From Brevundimonas sp. (GTDB lineage: Bacteria; Pseudomonadota; Alphaproteobacteria; Caulobacterales; Caulobacteraceae): a stretch of DNA of 64,000 nt. The notes under the pieces are model-generated. The model ran no database searches. It was not told where the DNA came from and saw only the letters and a list, made by a program, of their open reading frames with translations. Shown piece after piece: positions 62,733 through 64,000 of the stretch (position 1 is the stretch's first letter; each line of letters begins with the position of its first letter). The stretch is taken from NCBI RefSeq assembly GCF_029945885.1, contig NZ_JAQSDK010000013.1, positions 62,001 to 126,000 of the forward strand. The letters run 5' to 3'. The translations under genes and the position numbers were made by a program.

Positions 62733-62936
62733 TCAAAGAACCTTGAGGTCGATCGCGGAGGTCTTGCCGCGCTGGGATTCCAGCTCGTATTCGACCTTGG
62801 CGTTCTCATCGAGGCCCTGCAGACCAGCCTTCTGAACGGCGGTGATGTGGACGAAAACGTCCGCGCCGCCGCTGTCGGGCTGGATGAAGCCGAAGCCTTT
62901 GGTGGGGTTGAACCACTTGACCGTGCCGGTCGCCAT
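62733..62936 (-). CDS. Cold-shock protein, CspA family
   Basis: The 67-residue protein is a single cold-shock domain with both RNA-binding motifs intact: KGFGFIQPD (RNP1) and VFVHITAV (RNP2). It starts [14 protein letters not shown] at ATG 62936; an in-frame ATG at 62951 would add five residues, and GGAGAG inside that leader serves as the Shine-Dalgarno. The 230-base upstream region may be a structured leader as in other csp genes. A strong terminator follows. Confidence 0.95.
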   Translation of the reverse strand: MATGTVKWFNPTKGFGFIQPDSGGADVFVHITAVQKAGLQGLDENAKVEYELESQRGKTSAIDLKVL

Positions 62937-63168
62937 ATCTGCGCTCTCCATAAACGCGCTTCTCCAGGCGGGCTCTCACGCGGAGAAACCCGACAATCCA
63001 TCTGGACGGCTCGTTCAGGCGAAGGAGCAAGACATGGGTTTGGACCCCACGCAAAATCCGGACTGCGAGGCTGTTTTCTCGCGTCTGCCGATCACGGTCA
63101 ACCCGAAACGATTCGCGCGCCCGGCGCGGCGGGTCGGACGAACCCCGGTGAGGCCGGGGCGGGACAGG

Positions 63169-63930
63169 TCAGGCACACAGGCCGCGGGGGGCTCCGTCGA
63201 GGTGCAGATGGTCGTGATGTTCGCGGTTGTAATCGGGGCTCAGAACCGTCGAGAAGACGCGGCAGGCCCCGGCGCGAATGCGTTTGAGAAAGCGGCGGCC
63301 GTCGGCACCCGCGCGGCCCTTGCCTGTCCAGTCACCGGCGATGGAGATTACCCGACCATCCTCGAGCGTGATGGCCGCGACATCGAGGGCATTGGCCCGG
63401 GCATGTTCGCTGGGGCGGGCGTCGGTGGCCGTCCGGCCGTAGATACGACGGCAGGAATAGCTGCCGTAGTTCTGAACACTGGCGACCGGGGAGCCGAGAA
63501 TGTCGCGCGCGGCCGGTTGCAGCACCTGGCGGTCCCAGATCACGTAGCGCACCGCCATCGGGCACTGCATCACGAGACCGCCGGGGGCCAGGGGGGTGAC
63601 CGCGCCGCCGGTGATGCGCACGGCACCGCGGACCACGCAGAACCCGCCGTCATCCCGGTCCGGAGCGCGTTCGACCTCAACGCCGGCCTCGCGGAGTACC
63701 TGCATACAGGCGTCGGTGACGGCCTTGGTTTCTTCCGGGGCGGCGGTGCGGGGAATATCGAAATCCGCGACCTTGGCCGCCGTCGCCTGGCCAATCGGAT
63801 GGGCGAGATCCAGCGGCTTCCACGGCAGGTCCTGATGCGGGGCGAAGGCATTGAGCAAAGCAAAGCCGGCGCAGACGCCCAGCGCCAACTCCCACAACAG
63901 ATTCCAGAAGTCAGCGAAATCGCGATCCAT
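63169..63930 (-). CDS. Extensin-like C-terminal domain protein
   Basis: The 253-residue protein has an N-terminal hydrophobic segment (about residues 9-29) and an extensin-like C domain (PF06904 type). Its landmarks are DRQVLQPAARDILG, NYGSYSCRRIYGR, SEHARANALDVAA and the C-terminal HHDHLHLD. The His/Asp pattern resembles that of D-Ala-D-Ala metallopeptidase-like folds, so a cell-wall role is plausible but unproven. It starts at ATG 63930. Confidence 0.85.
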   Translation of the reverse strand: MDRDFADFWNLLWELALGVCAGFALLNAFAPHQDLPWKPLDLAHPIGQATAAKVADFDIPRTAAPEETKAVTDACMQVLREAGVEVERAPDRDDGGFCVVRGAVRITGGAVTPLAPGGLVMQCPMAVRYVIWDRQVLQPAARDILGSPVASVQNYGSYSCRRIYGRTATDARPSEHARANALDVAAITLEDGRVISIAGDWTGKGRAGADGRRFLKRIRAGACRVFSTVLSPDYNREHHDHLHLDGAPRGLCA

Positions 63931-63973
63931 GTTCGCCCAGACTAGCCGCCCCCTGTGACGGCGGAAAGGCGGT

Positions 63974-64000
63974 TCAGGCGGTGGCGGCGATGACCAGGTG
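63974..64000 (-). CDS. Possible 3' end of a minus-strand gene
   Basis: On the minus strand the last 27 bases read HLVIAATA followed by TGA, ending 43 bases before the extensin-like gene. This could be the C-terminus of a gene beginning outside the window. Too little is visible to identify it. Confidence 0.25.
   Translation of the reverse strand, partial: HLVIAATA

Overview
The window looks like ordinary chromosome of a high-GC alphaproteobacterium of the Caulobacteraceae, most likely Brevundimonas. The lineage call rests on gcrA with a cell-cycle-style promoter, a podJ-type polarity gene preceded by a CtrA-like box, DUF2125, TIGR02186, MJ0042/DUF3426 and long-form Dcd proteins, and an Entner-Doudoroff gene set. 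I see no rRNA, tRNA, CRISPR array, prophage or complete insertion sequence. Genes are dense, and many neighbours overlap by ATGA, GTGA or TGATG.

Layout. 1-3.7 kb: a partial MFS exporter, an RhtA-like exporter, dcd, apaG and gcrA. 3.9-7.2 kb: an ABC-2 permease, argD-argF and a small membrane protein. 7.3-12 kb: podJ, then a TauE/SafE-TIGR02186 pair. 12-16.2 kb (minus): a YcaQ-like glycosylase, hisC, a chorismate-mutase-like protein and DUF2125. 16.2-22.4 kb: a DinG-like helicase divergent from the Lhr/PdeM repair pair. 22.4-23.7 kb: an accessory patch with a palindromic repeat cluster, parDE and a lower-GC zinc-ribbon membrane protein. 23.6-26.6 kb: plsC, a YdcF protein and ftsEX. 26.7-30.8 kb: an MJ0042 zinc-finger protein, a phosphoribosyltransferase, hmgA, a lipoprotein and DUF1295.

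30.8-42.6 kb is one minus-strand array: a YerC/TrpR-type regulator, hisG-hisD-[hisC*-hisB]-hisH-hisA-hisF-hisIE, then zwf-pgl-edd-glk. Histidine synthesis and glucose entry into the Entner-Doudoroff route lie head to tail with almost no gaps. The most unusual protein is the hisC*-hisB fusion. A complete HisB dehydratase domain is joined to a decayed aminotransferase domain in which Leu replaces the PLP-binding Lys. It sits exactly where hisC sits in the classical G-D-C-B-H-A-F-IE order, and an intact hisC lies 24 kb away.

42.7-50.2 kb: a ferredoxin-reductase-like flavoprotein, an EAL protein with a degenerate GGDEF domain, a TonB-dependent receptor and a hybrid histidine kinase. 50.2-52.9 kb: murein recycling (an Mpl/MurC-like ligase and an LD-carboxypeptidase). 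52.9-59.1 kb: a YpfJ metallopeptidase, a methyltransferase, a 1-Cys peroxiredoxin, a LuxR regulator, exported proteins and a fatty-acid desaturase. 59.2-60.8 kb: a small XRE regulator unit and an alpha/beta hydrolase, each preceded by the same 15-bp palindrome. 60.8-64 kb: a DUF3298-type lipoprotein, ubiA, a cold-shock protein and an extensin-like protein.

The only gene-free stretch above 300 bases is 22416-22755; it holds the repeat cluster and the parDE promoter region.
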